From Homarus americanus (taxonomy: Eukaryota; Arthropoda; Malacostraca; Decapoda; Nephropidae), in NCBI RefSeq assembly GCF_018991925.1, contig NW_024748912.1, positions 23,709-87,708 of the forward strand: a stretch of 64,000 nucleotides of DNA. The letters are read 5' to 3'. The translations under genes and the position numbers were made by a program. Positions 1 through 12,854 of this stretch are shown here, one piece after another. Within the stretch, counting starts at the first letter, position 1, and each line of letters begins with the position of its first letter. Under the pieces are notes generated by a model. It had not been told where the DNA came from. It saw nothing but the letters and a program-made list of their open reading frames with translations, and did no database searches.

Positions 1-3000
1 GTGACAACAACCCTGCAGAAGGTAACAACAACCCTTGGCAGGTAACAACAACCCTGCAGCAGGTAACAACAACCCTTGCAGCAGGTAACAACAACCCTTG
101 CAGAAGGTAACAACAACCCTGCAGCAGGTAACAACAACCCTTGCAGCAGGTAACAACAACTTGCAGGTAACAACCTTGCAGCAGGTAACAAACCCTTTGA
201 GAAGGTAACAACAACCTTGCAGAAGGTAACAACAACCTTGCAGCAGGGTGACAACAAACCTTGCAGCAGGTAACAACAACCTTGCAGCAGGTAACAACCA
301 TTGCAGAGTAACAACAACCCTTGCAGCAGGTAACAACAACCCTTGCAGCAGGTGACAACAACCCTGCAGACGGTAACAACAACCTTGCAGAAGGTAACAA
401 CAACCTTGCAGAAGGTAACAACAACCTTGCAGCAGGTAACAACAACCCTTGCAGAAGGTAACAACAACCCTGCAGCAGGTAACAACAACCCTGCAGGTAA
501 CAACAACCCTGCAGCAGGTAACAACAACCTGCGCAGCAGGTGACAACAACCCTTGCAGACGGTAACAACAACCATTGCATAAGGTAACAACAACCCTTGC
601 AGCAGGTAACAACAACCCTGCAGAAGGTAACAACAACCCTTGCAGAAGGTAACAACAACCCTTGCAGAAGGTAACAACAACCCTTGCAGAAGGTAACAAC
701 AAACCTTCTGCAGGTAACAACAACCCTTGCAGAAGGTAACAACCTTGCAGCAGGTGACAACAACCCTTGCAGCAGGGAATAACAACAACCCTGACAGCAG
801 GTAACAACAACACCCTTGCAGGTAACAACAACCTTGCAGAGGTAACAACAACCCTTGCAGAAGGTAACAACAACCCTTGCAGAAGGTAACAACAACCCTT
901 GCAGAAGGTAACAACAACCCTTCTGCAGGTAACAACAACCCTTGCAGAAGGTAACAACAACCCTTGCAGCAGGTGACAACAACCCCCAGCAGGTAACAAC
1001 AACCCCTGACAGCAGGTAACAACAACCCCAGCAGGTGACAACAACCCTTGCAGCAGGTAACAACAAACCCAGCAGGTAACAACAACCTGCAGCAGTGCCA
1101 ACAACCCTGTAACAACAACCTTCTGCAGGTAACAACAACCCTGACAGCAGGTAACAACAACCCTTGCAGCAGGTAACAACAACCCTTGCAGCAGGTAACA
1201 ACAACCCTTGCAGCAGGTAACAACAACCCTTGCAGCAGGTAACAACAACCTTGCAGAAGGTACAACAACCCTTGCAGAAGGTAACAACAACCCTTGCAGC
1301 AGGTAACAACAACCCTTGCAGCAGGTAACAACAACCCTGCAGCAGGTAACAACAACCCTTGCAGCAGGTAACAACAACCCTGCAGAGTAACAACAACCTT
1401 GCAGTAGACAACAACCTTGCAGAAGGTAACAACAACCCTTTCCGAGGTAACAACAACCCTGACAGCAGGTAACAACAACCCTTGCAGCAGGTAACAACAA
1501 CACTTGCAGTAACAACAACCCTTAGCAGGTAACAACTTGCAGAAGGTGACAACAACCCTTGCAGCAGAACAACAACCCTGCAGAAGGTAACAAGAACCTG
1601 CAGCAGGTAACAACAACCCTTGCAGAAGGTAACAACAACCCTTGCAGGTAACAACAACCTTGCAGCAGGACAACAACCCTTGCAGAAGGTAACAACAACC
1701 CTTGCAGAAGGTAACAACAACCCTTGCAGGTGACAACAACCCTTGCAGGTAGCAACAACCCTTGCAGCAGGTAACAACAACCCTTGCAGAGGTGACAACA
1801 ACCCTTGCAGAAGGTAACAACAACCCCAGCAGGTGACAACAACCCTTGCAGCAGGTAACAACAACCTTGCAGCAGGCAACAACAACCCCAGCAGGTAACA
1901 ACAACCCTGCAGAAGGTAACAACAACCCTGCAGCAGGTGACAACAACCTTGCAGCAGGTAACAACAACCCTTGCAGGTAACAACAACCCTTGCAGACGGT
2001 AACAACAACCCTTGCAGAAGGTAACAACAACCCTTGCAGAAGGTAACAACAACCTCTGCAGCAGGTGACAACAACCCTTGCAGCAGGTAACAACAACCCA
2101 GCAGGTAACAACAACTTGCAGAGGTAACAACAACCTTGCAGCAGGTAACAACAACCTTGCAGCAGGTAACAACAACCCTTGCAGAGTAGGTAACAACCCC
2201 TTGCAGCAGGTAACAACAACCCTTGCAGCAGGTAACAACAACCTCAGCAGGTAACAACAACCCTTGCAGAAGGCGTAACAACCCTTGCAGCAGGTAACAA
2301 CAACCCCTGCAGCGGGTAACAACAACCCTTGCAGCAGGACAACAACCCTTGCAGAAGGTAACAACAACCCCTGCAGCAGGTAACAACAACCCTTGCAGCA
2401 GGTAACAACAACCCTTGCAGCAGGTAACAACAAACCCCAGCAGGTAACAACAACCCTTGCAGCAGGTAACAACAACCCTGCAGCAGGTAACAACAACCCT
2501 GCGTAATAACAACCTGCAGCAGGTAACAACAACCCTTGCAGCAGGGTAACAACAACCCTTGCAGCAGGTAACAACAACCCTGCAGCAGGTAACAACAACC
2601 CCAGCAGGTAACAACAACCTTGCAGCAGGTAACAACAACAACCCTGACAGGTAACAACAACCCTTGCAGCAGGTAAACAACCTTGCAGCAGGTAACAACA
2701 ACCCCTTGCAGCAGGTAACAACAACTTGCAGAGGACAACAACCTTGCAGAAGGTGAAACACCTTCGCAGGTAACAACAACCCTGACAGCAGGTAACAACA
2801 ACCCTTGCAGCAGGTAACAACAACCCTTGCAGCAGGTAACAACAACCCTTGCAGCAGACAACAACCCAGGAGAGTAACAAAACCCTGCAGAATAAAAGCG
2901 CAGGTAACAACAACCCCTTAGACAGGTAACAACAACCCTTGCAGCAGGTAACAACAACCTTGCAGCAGGTAACAACCTTGCAGACGGTAACAACAACCCT

Positions 3001-6000
3001 TGCAGCAGGTAACAACAACCTTGCAGCAGGGTAACAACAACCTTGCAGCAGGTGACAACAACCCTTGCAGAAGGAACAACAACCCCCTAGCAGGTAACAA
3101 CAACTTGCAGAAGGTAACAACCCTTGCAGCAGGTGACAACAACCCTTGCATAAAACACCTTGCAGCAGGTAACAACCCTTGCAGCAGGTAACAACAACCC
3201 TTGCAGCAGGTAACAACAACCTTGCAGCAGGTGACAACAACCCTTGCAGAAGGTAACAACAACCCTTGCAGCAGGTAACAACAACCCTTGCAGCAGGTGA
3301 CAACAACCCTTGCAGCAGGTAACAACAACCCTTGCAGAAGGTAACAACAACCCTTGCAGCAGACAACAACCCTTGCACGGTAACAACAACCTTGCAGAAG
3401 GTAACAACAAGCCTTGCAGTAGGTAACAACAACCCTTGCAGCGGGTAACAACAACTGCAGCAGGTAACAACAACCCTTGCAGCGGGTGACAACAACCCTT
3501 GCGGCAGGTAACAACAACCCTTGCAGAGGTACAACAACCCTTGCAGCAGGTGACAACAACCCTTGCAGCAGGTAACAACAACCCTTGCAGAAGGTAACAA
3601 CAAAGCCTTGCAGTAGGTAACAACAACCCTTGCGCAGGTAACAACAACCTTGCAGAGGTAACAACAACCCTTGCGGCAGGTGACAACAACCCTTGCAGCA
3701 GGTAACAACAACCCCTGCGAAGGTAACAACAACCCTTGCAGACGGTAACAACAACCCGTGCGGCAGGTAACAACAACCCTTGCGGCAGGTGACAACAACC
3801 CGCGGCAGGTAACAACAACCCTTGCAGCAGGTGACAACAACCCGCAGGCAGGTAACAACAACCCTTGCAGTAGGTAACAACAACCCTTGCAGCTGGTAAC
3901 AACAACCCTTGCAGCAGAGTAACAACAACCCTTGCAGCAGGTGACAACAACCCTTGCGGCAGGTAACAACAACCCTTGCAGTGGGTAACAACAACCCTTG
4001 CAGCAAGTAACAACAACCGCTTGAAGGTAACAACACCCCTTGCGGCAGGTAACAACAACCCTTGCGAAGGTAACAACAACCCTGCGGCGGTAACAACAAC
4101 CGCTTGCGAAGGTAACAACAACCCTTGCAGCAGGTAACAACAACCCTTGCAGCAAGTAACAACAACCCGCACGGCAGGTAACAACAACCCTTGCAGAAGG
4201 TAACAACAACCCTTGCAGGTAACAACAACCCTTGCAGCAGGTAACAACAACCCTTGCGGCAGGTGACAACAACGCAGCAGGTAACAACAACCCGCACGGT
4301 AGGTAACAACAACCCTTGCAGCAGGTAACAACAACCCTTGCAGAAGGTAACAACAACCCTTGCAGAGGTAACAACAACCCTTGCAGCAGGTGACAACAAC
4401 CTTGCGGCAGGTGACAACAACCCTTGCAGAAGGTAACAACAACCCTTGCAGCAGGTGACAACAACCCTTGCAGCGGGTGACAACAACCCTTGCAGCAGGT
4501 GACAACAACCCTTGCAGCAGGTGACAACAACCCTTGCGGCAGGTGACAACCCTTGCAGAAGGTAACAACAACACTTGCAGAGGTAACAACAACCCTTGCA
4601 GCAGGTGACAACAACCCTTGCAACAGGTAACAACAACCGCACGGCAGGTGACAACAACCCTTGCAGCAGGTAACAACAACCCCTTGCAGAAGGTAACAAC
4701 AACCCTTGCGGCGAGGGCAACAACCCCTTGCAGCGGGTAACAACAACCCTTGCGGCAGGTGACAACAACCCTTGCGAAGGTAACAACAACCATTGCGGCA
4801 GGTAACAACCCTTGCAGCAGGTAACAACAACCCTTGCAGACGGTAACAACACCATTGCATAAGGTAACAACCCCTTGCAGAAGGTAACAACACCCTGACA
4901 GCAGGTAACAACAACCCTTGCGAAGGTAACAACAACCCTTGCGGCAGGTGACAACAACCCTTGCAGCAGGTAACAACAACCCTTGCAGAAGGTAACAACA
5001 ACCCTTGCATGAAGGTAGCAACAACCCTTGCGAAGGTAACAACAACCCTTGCAGCAGGTTACAACAACCCTTGCAGAAGGTAACAACAACCCTTGCAGCA
5101 GGTGACAACAACCCTTGCAGCAGGTAACAACAACCCTGCAGCAGGTTACAACAACCCTTGCATAAGGTAGCAACCCTTGCAGAAGGTAACAACAACCCTT
5201 GTGGCAGGTAACAACAACCCTTGCGAAGGTAACAACAACCCTTGCATAAGGTAGCAACAACCCTTGCAGAAGGTAACAACAACCCTTGCAGCAGGTTACA
5301 ACAACCCTTGCAGCAGGTAACAACAACCCTTGCATAAGGTAGCAACAACCCTTGCGGCAGGTAACAACAACCCTTGCAGCAGGTAATAACAACCCTTGCA
5401 GACGGTAACAACCCTTGCAGCAGGTAACAACAACCCCTTGCAGCAGGTAACAACAACCCTTGCAGAAGGTAACACCAACCCTTGCGGCAGGTAACAACAA
5501 CCTTGCAGAAGGTAACAACAACCATTGCATAAGGTAACAACAGCGCACGGCAGGTAACAACAACCCTTGCAGCAGGTAACAACAACCCTTGCAGCAGGTA
5601 ACAACAACCCGCAGCAGGTAACAACAACCCTGAGCAGGTAACAACAACCCTTGCGAAGGTAACAACAATCCTTGCGCAGGTAACAACAACCCGCGCAGAC
5701 GGTAACAACAACCCTTGCAGCAGGTAACAACAACCCTTGCAGCAGGTAACAACAACCGCTGCAGCAGGTAACAACAACCCTTGCAGACGGTAACAACAAC
5801 CCCTGCAGCAGGTAACAACAACCCTTGCAGCAGGTGACAACAACCCTTGCAGAAGGTAACAACAACCCTTTCCGCAGGTAACAACAACCCTGACAGCAGG
5901 TAACAACAACCTTTGCAGCAGGTGACAACAACCCTTGCAGAAGGTAACAACAACCCTTTCCGCAGGTAACAACAACCCTGACAGCAGGTAACAACAACCC

Positions 6001-6006
6001 TTGCAG
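1..6006. repeat. 22-bp minisatellite array (GGTAACAACAACCC plus TTGCAGCA)
   Basis: About 270 tandem copies of a 22-bp unit, GGTAACAACAACCC followed by TTGCAGCA. The array runs off the left edge of the window. Common variants replace GCAGCA by GCAGAA, GCGGCA, GACAGCA or GCATAA. The GCGGCA and GCATAA variants concentrate at about 3.4-5.6 kb, so the array has subdomains. The plus strand is A/C-rich and G-poor. The minus strand has no stop codon in any frame of the unit, which gives three overlapping frames of over 1,000 codons with a 22-residue period (LLLPAARVVVTCCKGCCY-like). Nothing else suggests coding. Confidence 0.97.
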
Positions 6007-6008
6007 CT
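5833..6008. repeat. Local 88-bp higher-order duplication at the array edge
   Basis: Four 22-bp units form an 88-bp block present twice. The GGTGAC starts lie at 5833 and 5921, exactly 88 bp apart. Both copies carry the same rare unit variants in the same order, CCCTTTCCGCAGG then CCCTGACAGCAGG. This is direct evidence of recent duplication at the right end of the array. Confidence 0.9.
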
Positions 6009-6261
6009 GATAATGATATCTATGATACCACTGTACACACAGCCCCAAAAAGTATCTTTACGGCTAGGTTGGATGAATTTCAGAATGAACACTGTGTCTC
6101 CTGTTGTCTCGGTAAGGTTGTCAAAATCCTTCGTACGTTGTGACATATTGTCTCACACAAAATGGTAATGATACTTTTGGAGCAGGTGTAGTGCATATGT
6201 TGTCACACAGACAACTGAACAAATGCAATAGTTTTACGTGTGTGAAGTATGAAGCTGTTTG
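6007..6261. other. Non-repetitive spacer between two arrays
   Basis: About 255 bp of ordinary-complexity DNA. It contains a dispersed-repeat copy (listed separately) and a perfect 6-bp hairpin near 6199-6215 (GTTGTC, 5-nt loop, GACAAC). No convincing open frame or RNA gene was seen. Confidence 0.8.
6112..6165 (+). repeat. Dispersed repeat, copy 1
   Basis: About 54 bp beginning GTAAGGTTGTCAAAATCC. It matches the reverse complement of 46519-46570 with about six differences including one gap. Both copies lie in short spacers beside tandem arrays, with an array starting 50-100 bp beyond the same end of the element. The second copy reads as an open peptide (KVVKILRSLCHIASQNR-like), while this copy has an in-frame TGA. 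It may be a decayed mobile element or coding-derived fragment; the family was not recognised. Confidence 0.8.
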
Positions 6262-9200
6262 GTGTCTGTCTTTATCTCTGTCTCTGTCTGTCTTTATCTC
6301 CGTCTGTCTGTTTTTATATCTGTCTGTCTGTCTTTATCTCTGTCTGTCTGTCTTTATCTCTGTCTGTCTGTCTTTATCTCTGTCTGTCTGTCTTTATCTC
6401 TGTCTCTGTCTGTCTTTATCTCCGTCTGTCTGTTTTATTCCTCTGTCTGTCTTTATCTCTGTCTGTCTGTCTTTATCTCTGTCTGTCTGTCTTTATCTCT
6501 GTCTGTCTGTCTTTATCTTTATCTCTGTCTGTCTCTCTCTTTATCTCTGTCTGTCTGTCTTTATCTCTGTCTCTGTCTGTCTCTCTTTATCTCTGTCTGT
6601 CGTCTTTATCTCTGTCTGTCTGTCTTTATCTCTGTTGTCTCTCTTTATCTCTGTCTGTCTGTCTTTATCTCTGTCTGTCTGTCTTTATCTCTGTCTCTGT
6701 CTGTCTTTATCTGTGTCTCTCTTTATCTCGTCTCTGTCTGTCTTTATCTCTGTCTGTCTGTCTTTATCTCTGTCTGTCTGTCTTTATCTCTGTCTGTCTC
6801 TCTTTATCTCTGTCTCTGTCTGTCTCTCTTTATCTCTGTCTGTCTGCTTTATCTCTGTCTGTCTGTCTTTATCTCTGTCTGTCTGTCTTTATCTCTGTCT
6901 GTCTCTCTTTATCTCTGTCTGTCTCTCTTTATCTCTGTCTGTCTGTCTTTATCTCTCTGTCTGTCTGTCTTTATCTCCTGTCTTTATCTCTGTCTGTCTG
7001 TCTTTATCTCTGTCTGTCTGTCTTTATCTCTGTCTGTCTCTTTATCTCTGTCTCTGTCTGTCTCTCTTTATCTCTGTCTGTCTGTCTTTATCTCTCTGTC
7101 TGTCTTTTATCTCTGTCTGTCTGTCTTTATCTCTGTCTGTCTTTATCTCTGTCTGTCTGTCTTTATCTCTGTCTCTGTCTGTCTTTATCTCTGTCTATCT
7201 GTCTTTATCTCTGTCTGTCTGTCTTTATCTGTGTCTGTCTTTATCTCTGTCTGTCTGTCTTTATCTCTGTCTGTCTGTCTTTATTCTCTGTCTCTGTCTG
7301 TCTTTATCTCTGTCTGTCTGTCTTTATCTCTGTCGTCTCTCTTTATCTCTGTCTCGTCTGTCTATATCTCTGTCTCTGTGTCTTTATCTCTCTGTCTTTA
7401 TCTGTCTGTCTTTATCTCTCTGTCTCTCTTTATCCCTATCTCTGTCTGTCTCTCTTTATCTCTGTCTCTCTCTTTATCTGTCTGTCTCTCTTTATCTCTG
7501 TCTCTCTCTTTATCTCTGTCTCTGTCTGTCTTTATCTCTGTCTGTCTGTTTATCTCTCTGTCTGTCTGTCTTTATCTCTCTGTCTGTCTGTCTTTATCTC
7601 TGTCTGTCTGTCTTTATCTCTGTCTGTCTGTCTTTATCTCTGTCTCTGTCTGTCTTTATCCTCGTCTGTCTTTATCTCTGTCTGTCTCTCTTTATCTCTG
7701 TCTCTGTCTGTCTTTATCTCTGTCTCTGTCTTTATCTCTGTCTTTATCTCTGTCTGCTGTCTTTATCACTGTCTGTCTGTCTTTATCTCTGTCTGTCTCT
7801 CATTATCTCTCTGTCTGTCTTTATCTTTGTCTGTCTGTCTTTATCTCTGTCTCTGTCTGTCTTTATCTCTGTCTCTGTCTGTCTTTATCTCTGTCTGTCT
7901 GTCTTTATCTCTCTCTGTCTGTCTTTATCTCTGTCTGTCTGTCTTTATCTCTGTCTGTCTTTATCTCTGTCTCTGTCTGTCTTTATCTTTGTGTCTGTCT
8001 GTCTTTATCTCTGTCTCTGTCTGTCTTTATCTCTGTCTCTGTCTGTCTTTATCTTTGTCGTCTGTCTTTATCTCTGTCTCTGTCTGTCTGTCTTTATCTC
8101 TGTCTCTGTCTGTCTGTCTTTATCTTTGTCTCTGTGTCTTTATCTCTGTCTCTGTCTGTCTGTCTTTATCTCTGTCTCTGTCTGTCTTTATCTCTGTCTG
8201 TCTGTCTTTATCTCTGCTCTGTCTGTCTTTATCTCTGTCTCTGTCTGTCTTTATCTCTGTCTCTGTGTCTTTATCTCTGTCTCTGTCTGTCTGTCTTTAT
8301 CTCTGTCTGTCTGTCTTTATCTCTGTCTGTCTGTCTTTATCTCTGTCTCTGTCTGTCTTTATCTTTGTCTCTGTGTCTTTATCTCTGTCTGTCTGTCTTT
8401 ATCTCTGTCTCTGTCTGTCTTTATCTCTGTCTCTGTGTCTTTATCTCTGTCTGTCTGTCTTTATCTCTGTGTGTCTTTATCTCTGTCTCTGTGTCTTTAT
8501 CCTTCTGTGTCTTTATCTCTGTCTGTCTGTCTTTATCTCTGTCTGTCTGTCTTTATCTCTGTCTCTGTGTCTTTATCTCTGTCTGTCTGTCTTTATCTCT
8601 GTCTCTGTCTGTCTTTATCTCTGTCTGTCTCTCTGTCTTTATCTCTGTCTCTGTGTGTCTTTATCTCTGTCTCTGTGTCCTTATCTCTGTCTGTCTGTCT
8701 TTATCTCTATCTGTCTCTGTCTGTCTTTATCTTTGTCTCTGTGTCTTTATCTCTGTCTGTCTGTCTTTATCTCTGTCTCTGTCTGTCTTTATCTTTGTCT
8801 CTGTGTCTTTATCTCTGTCTCTGTCTGTCTGTCTTTATCTCTGTCTGTCTGTCTTTATCTCTGTCTGTCTGTCTTTATCTCTGTCTCTGTCTGTCTTTAT
8901 CTCTGTCTCTGTGTCTTTATCTCTGTCTCTGTCTCTTTATCACTGTCTGTCTGTCTATCTCTGTTCTGTCTTTATCTCTGTCTCTGTCTGTCTGTATCTC
9001 TCTCTGTGTCTTTATCTGTCTCTGTCTCTCTTTATCTCTGTCTGTCTGTCTTTATCTCTGTCTGTCTGTCTTTATCTCTGTCTGTCTGTCTTTATCTCTG
9101 TCTCTGTCTCTCTCTTTATCCTGTCTGTCTGTCTTTATCTCTGTCTGTCTGTCTTTATCTCTGTCTGTCTGTCTTTATCTCTGTCTGTCTGTCTTTATCT

Positions 9201-12200
9201 TTGTCTGTCTGTCTTCTATCTTCTCTGTCTGTCTTTATCTCTGTCTGTCTGTCTTTATCTCTGTCTCTGTGTCTTTATCTGTCTCTGTCTCTTTATCTCT
9301 GTCTTGTCTGTCTTTATCTCTGTCTGTCTTTATCTCTGTCTGTCTGTCTTTATCTCTGTCTGTCTGTCTTTATCTCTGTCTGTCTGTCTTTATCTCTGTC
9401 TGTCTGTCTTTATCTTTGTCTGTCTGTCTTTATCTCTGTCTGTCTGTCTTTATCTCTGTCTGTCTGTCTTTATCTTTGTCTCTGTGTCTTTATCTCTGTC
9501 TCTGTCTGTCTTTATCTCTGTCTGTCTGTCTTTATCTCTGTCTGTCTGTCTTTATCTCTGTCTGTCTGTCTTTATCTTTTGTCTGTCTGTCTTTATCTCT
9601 GTCTGTCTGTCTTTATCTCTGTCTGTCTCTCTTTATCTCTGTCTGTCTGTCTTTTCTCTCTGTCTCTGTGTCTTTATCTCTGTCTGTCTGTCTTTATCTC
9701 TGTCTGTCTGTCTTTATCTTTGTCTGTCTGTCTTTATCTCTGTCTGTCCGTCTTTATCTCTGTCTGTCTGTCTTTATCTCTGTCTGTCTGTCTTTATCTC
9801 TGTCTGTCTGTCTTTATCTCTGTCTGTCTGTCTTTATCTCTGTCTCTGTGTCTTTGTCTCTGTCTCTGTCTGTCTTTATCTCTGTCTGTCTGTCTTTATC
9901 TCTGTCTCTGTGTCTTTATCTCTGTCTCTGTCTGTCTTTATCTTTGTCTGTCTGTCTTTATCTCTGTCTGTCTGTCTTTATCTCTGTCTCTGTGTCTTTA
10001 TCTCTGTCTCTGTCTGTCTTTGTCTCTGTCTGTCTGTCTTTATCTCTGTCTGTCTGTCTTTATCTCTGTCTGTCTGTCTTTATCTCTGTCTCTGTGTCTT
10101 TATCTCTGTCTGTCTGTCTTTATCTCTGTCTGTCTGTCTTTATCTCTGTCTCTGTGTCTTTATCTCTGTCTGTCTGTCTTTATCTCTGTCTGTATGTCTT
10201 TTTCTCTGTCTCTGTGTCTTTATCTCTGTCTCTGTCTGTCTTTATCTCTGTCTGTCTGTCTTTATCTCTGTCTGTCTGTCTTTATCTTTGTCTGTCTTCT
10301 CTGTCTGTCTTTATCTCTGTCTCTGTCTGTCTTTATCTCTGTCTGTCTGTCTTTATCTCTGTCTGTCTGTCTTTATCTTTGTCTGTCTGTCTTTATCTCT
10401 GTCTGTCTGTCTTTATCTGTCTGTCTGTCTTTATCTCTGTCTCTGTTTCTTTATCTCTGTCTCTGTCTGTCTTTATCTCTGTCTGTCTGTCTTTATCTCT
10501 GTCTCTGTCTGTCTTTATCTCTGTCTGTCTGTCTTTATCTCTGTCTGTCTGTCTTTATCTTTGTCTGTCTGTCTTTATCTCTGTCTGTCTGTCTTTATAT
10601 TTGTCTGTCTGTCTTTATCTCTGTCTGTCTGTCATTATCTCTGTCTGTCTGTCTTTATCTCTGTCTGTGTCTTTATCTCTGTCTCTGTCTGTCTTTATCT
10701 CTGTCTGTCTGTCTTTATCTCTGTCTGTCTGTCTTTATCTTGTCTGTCTGTCTTTATCTCTGTCTGTCTGTCTTTATCTCTGTCTGTCTGTCTTTATCTC
10801 TGTCTCTGTTTCTTTATCTCTGTCTCTGTCTGTCTTTATCTCTGTCTGTCTGTCTTTATCTCTGTCTGTCTGTCTTTATCTTTGTCTGTCTGTCTTTTAT
10901 CTCTGTCTGTCTGTCTTTATCTCTCTCTGTCTGTCTTTATCTCTGTCTATGTCTGTCTTTATCTCTGTCTCTGTCTGTCTTTATTCTCTGTCTGTCTGTC
11001 TTTATCTCTCTGTCTCTGTCTGTCTTTATCTCTGTCTGTCTGTCTTTATCTCTGTCTGTCTGTCTTTATCTTTGTCTGTCTGTCTTTATCTCTGTTGTCT
11101 GTCTTTATCTTTGTCTGTCTGTCTTTATCTCTGTCTGTCTGTCATTATCTCTGTCTGTCTGTCTTTATCTCTGTCTCTGTGTCTTTATCTCTGTCTCTGT
11201 CTGTCTTTATCTCTGTCTGTCTGTCTTTATCTCTGTCTGTCTGTCTTTATCTTTGTCTGTCTGTCTTTATCTCTCTGTCTGTCTGTCTTTATCTCTGTCT
11301 GTCTGTCTTTATCTCTGTCTCTGTGTCTTTCTTGTCTCTGTGTCTTTATCTCTGTCTGTCTAAATCTCTGTCTGTCTTTATCTCTGTCTCTGTCTGTCTG
11401 TCTTTATCTCTGTCTGCCTGTCTTTATCTCTGTCTGTCTGTCGTTATCTTTGTCTGTCTGTCTTTATCTCTGTCTGTCTGTCTTTATCTCTGTCTCTGTG
11501 TCTTTATCTCTGTCTGTCTCCTCCTTTATCTCTGTCTGTCTGTCTTTATCTTTGTCTGTCTGTCTTTATCTCTGTCTGTCTGTCTTTATCTTTGTCTGTC
11601 TGTCTTTATCTCTGTCTCTGTCTGTCTTTCTTTATCTCTGTCTCTGTTTGTCTGTCTTTATCTCTGTCTGTCTGTGTTTTAATCTGTCTGTCTGTCTTTA
11701 TCTTTGTCTGTCTGTCTTTATCTCTGTCTCTGTCTGTCTTTCTTTATCTCTGTCACTGTTTGTCTGTCTTTATCTCTGTCTCAGTCTGTCTGTCTTTATC
11801 TCTGTCTGTCTGTCTTTATATTCGTCTGTCTGTCTTTATCTCTGTCACTTTCTGTCTGTGTTTATCTCTGTCTCTGTCTGTCTGTCTTTATCTCTGTCTG
11901 TCTGTGTTTTAATCTGTCTGTCTGTCTTTATCTTTGTCTGTCTGTCTTTATCTCTGTCTGTCTGTCTTTATCTCTGTCTGTCTGTCTTTATCTTTGTCTG
12001 TCTGTCTTTATCTCTGTCTGTCTGTCTTTATATTTGTCTGTCTGTCTTTATCTCTGTCTGTCTGTCATTATCTCTGTCTGTCTGTCTTTATCTCTGTCTC
12101 TGTGTCTTTATCTCTGTCTCTGTCTGTCTTTATCTCTGTCTGTCTGTCTTTATCTCTGTCTGTCTGTCTTTATCTTTGTCTGTCTGTCTTTATCTCTGTC

Positions 12201-12680
12201 TGTCTGTCTTTTTCTTTGTCTGTCTGTCTTTATCTCTGTCTGTCTGTCTTTTTCTCTGTCTGTCTGTCTTTATCTCTGTCTGTCTGTCTTTATCTCTGTC
12301 TGTCTGTCTTTATCTCTGTCTCTGTCTGTCTTTATCTCTGTGTCTGTCTGTCTATCTTCATCTCTGTCTGTCTGTCTTTATCTCTGTCTGTCAGTCTTTA
12401 TTTGTTTCTCTGTCTGTCTTTATCTCTGTCTGTCTGTTTGTCTTTATCTCTGTCTTTGTCTGTCTGTCTGTCTTTATCTCTGTTTGTCTGTCTATATCTC
12501 AGTCTCTGTTTGTCTCTATCTCGGTCTGTCAGTCTTTATCTCTGTCCCTGTCTGTCTGTCTTTATCTCTGTCTCTGCCTTTATCTCTGTCTGTCTGTCTT
12601 CATCTTTGTCTCTGTCTGTCTTAATCTCTGTCTCTGTCTGTCTTTATCTCTGTCTCTGTCTGTCTGTCTTTATTTCTGTC
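6262..12680. repeat. 16-bp array (TGTCTGTCTTTATCTC)
   Basis: About 400 copies of TGTCTGTCTTTATCTC, with frequent variants in which TCTG is replaced or repeated (TCTCTGTC, GTGTCTT). The plus strand is almost pure T/C/G with one A per unit and no stop codon in any frame. Because 16 is not a multiple of 3, all three plus frames stay open for 1,700-2,200 codons of Cys/Leu/Ser/Tyr/Val repeats. These are not genes. Variant units appear in repeated local orders, so blocks of several units have been copied. Confidence 0.97.
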
Positions 12681-12854
12681 GCATGTTATTTCGGTTTCTA
12701 GCTGCAGGTTGTGCAGGATACTGGTTGCAAGCTGCAAGCTGTATAGGTCACCAACTATAATTTGTAGAGTTCTCATTCTACAGGCTGTACAGGCTGCAAG
12801 TTATACGCACCACTATTATCGGCTGTACAAAGATTACTGGCTGCAGGCTGTACA
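12681..12854. other. Degenerate transition spacer
   Basis: About 170 bp containing several diverged copies of GGCTGCA or GGCTGTACAGG words (for example near 12709, 12741, 12784 and 12840). The last word leads directly into the 23-bp satellite as TACAGGTCATTAAC. It looks like a decayed edge of the array to its right. Confidence 0.6.

Noticed and set aside
1..6006. CRISPR-like regular repeats
   Set aside because: Repeats are directly adjacent with no unique spacers and the setting is eukaryotic.
1522..6146. Three overlapping 1,000-codon frames on the minus strand
   Set aside because: They result from a 22-bp stop-free unit cycling through frames and are mutually overlapping.
6140..12760. Open frames of 1,700-2,200 codons rich in Cys, Leu, Ser and Tyr
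   Set aside because: All three plus frames are open through the same 16-bp repeat. The peptide is the repeat read out, not a membrane or keratin-like protein.
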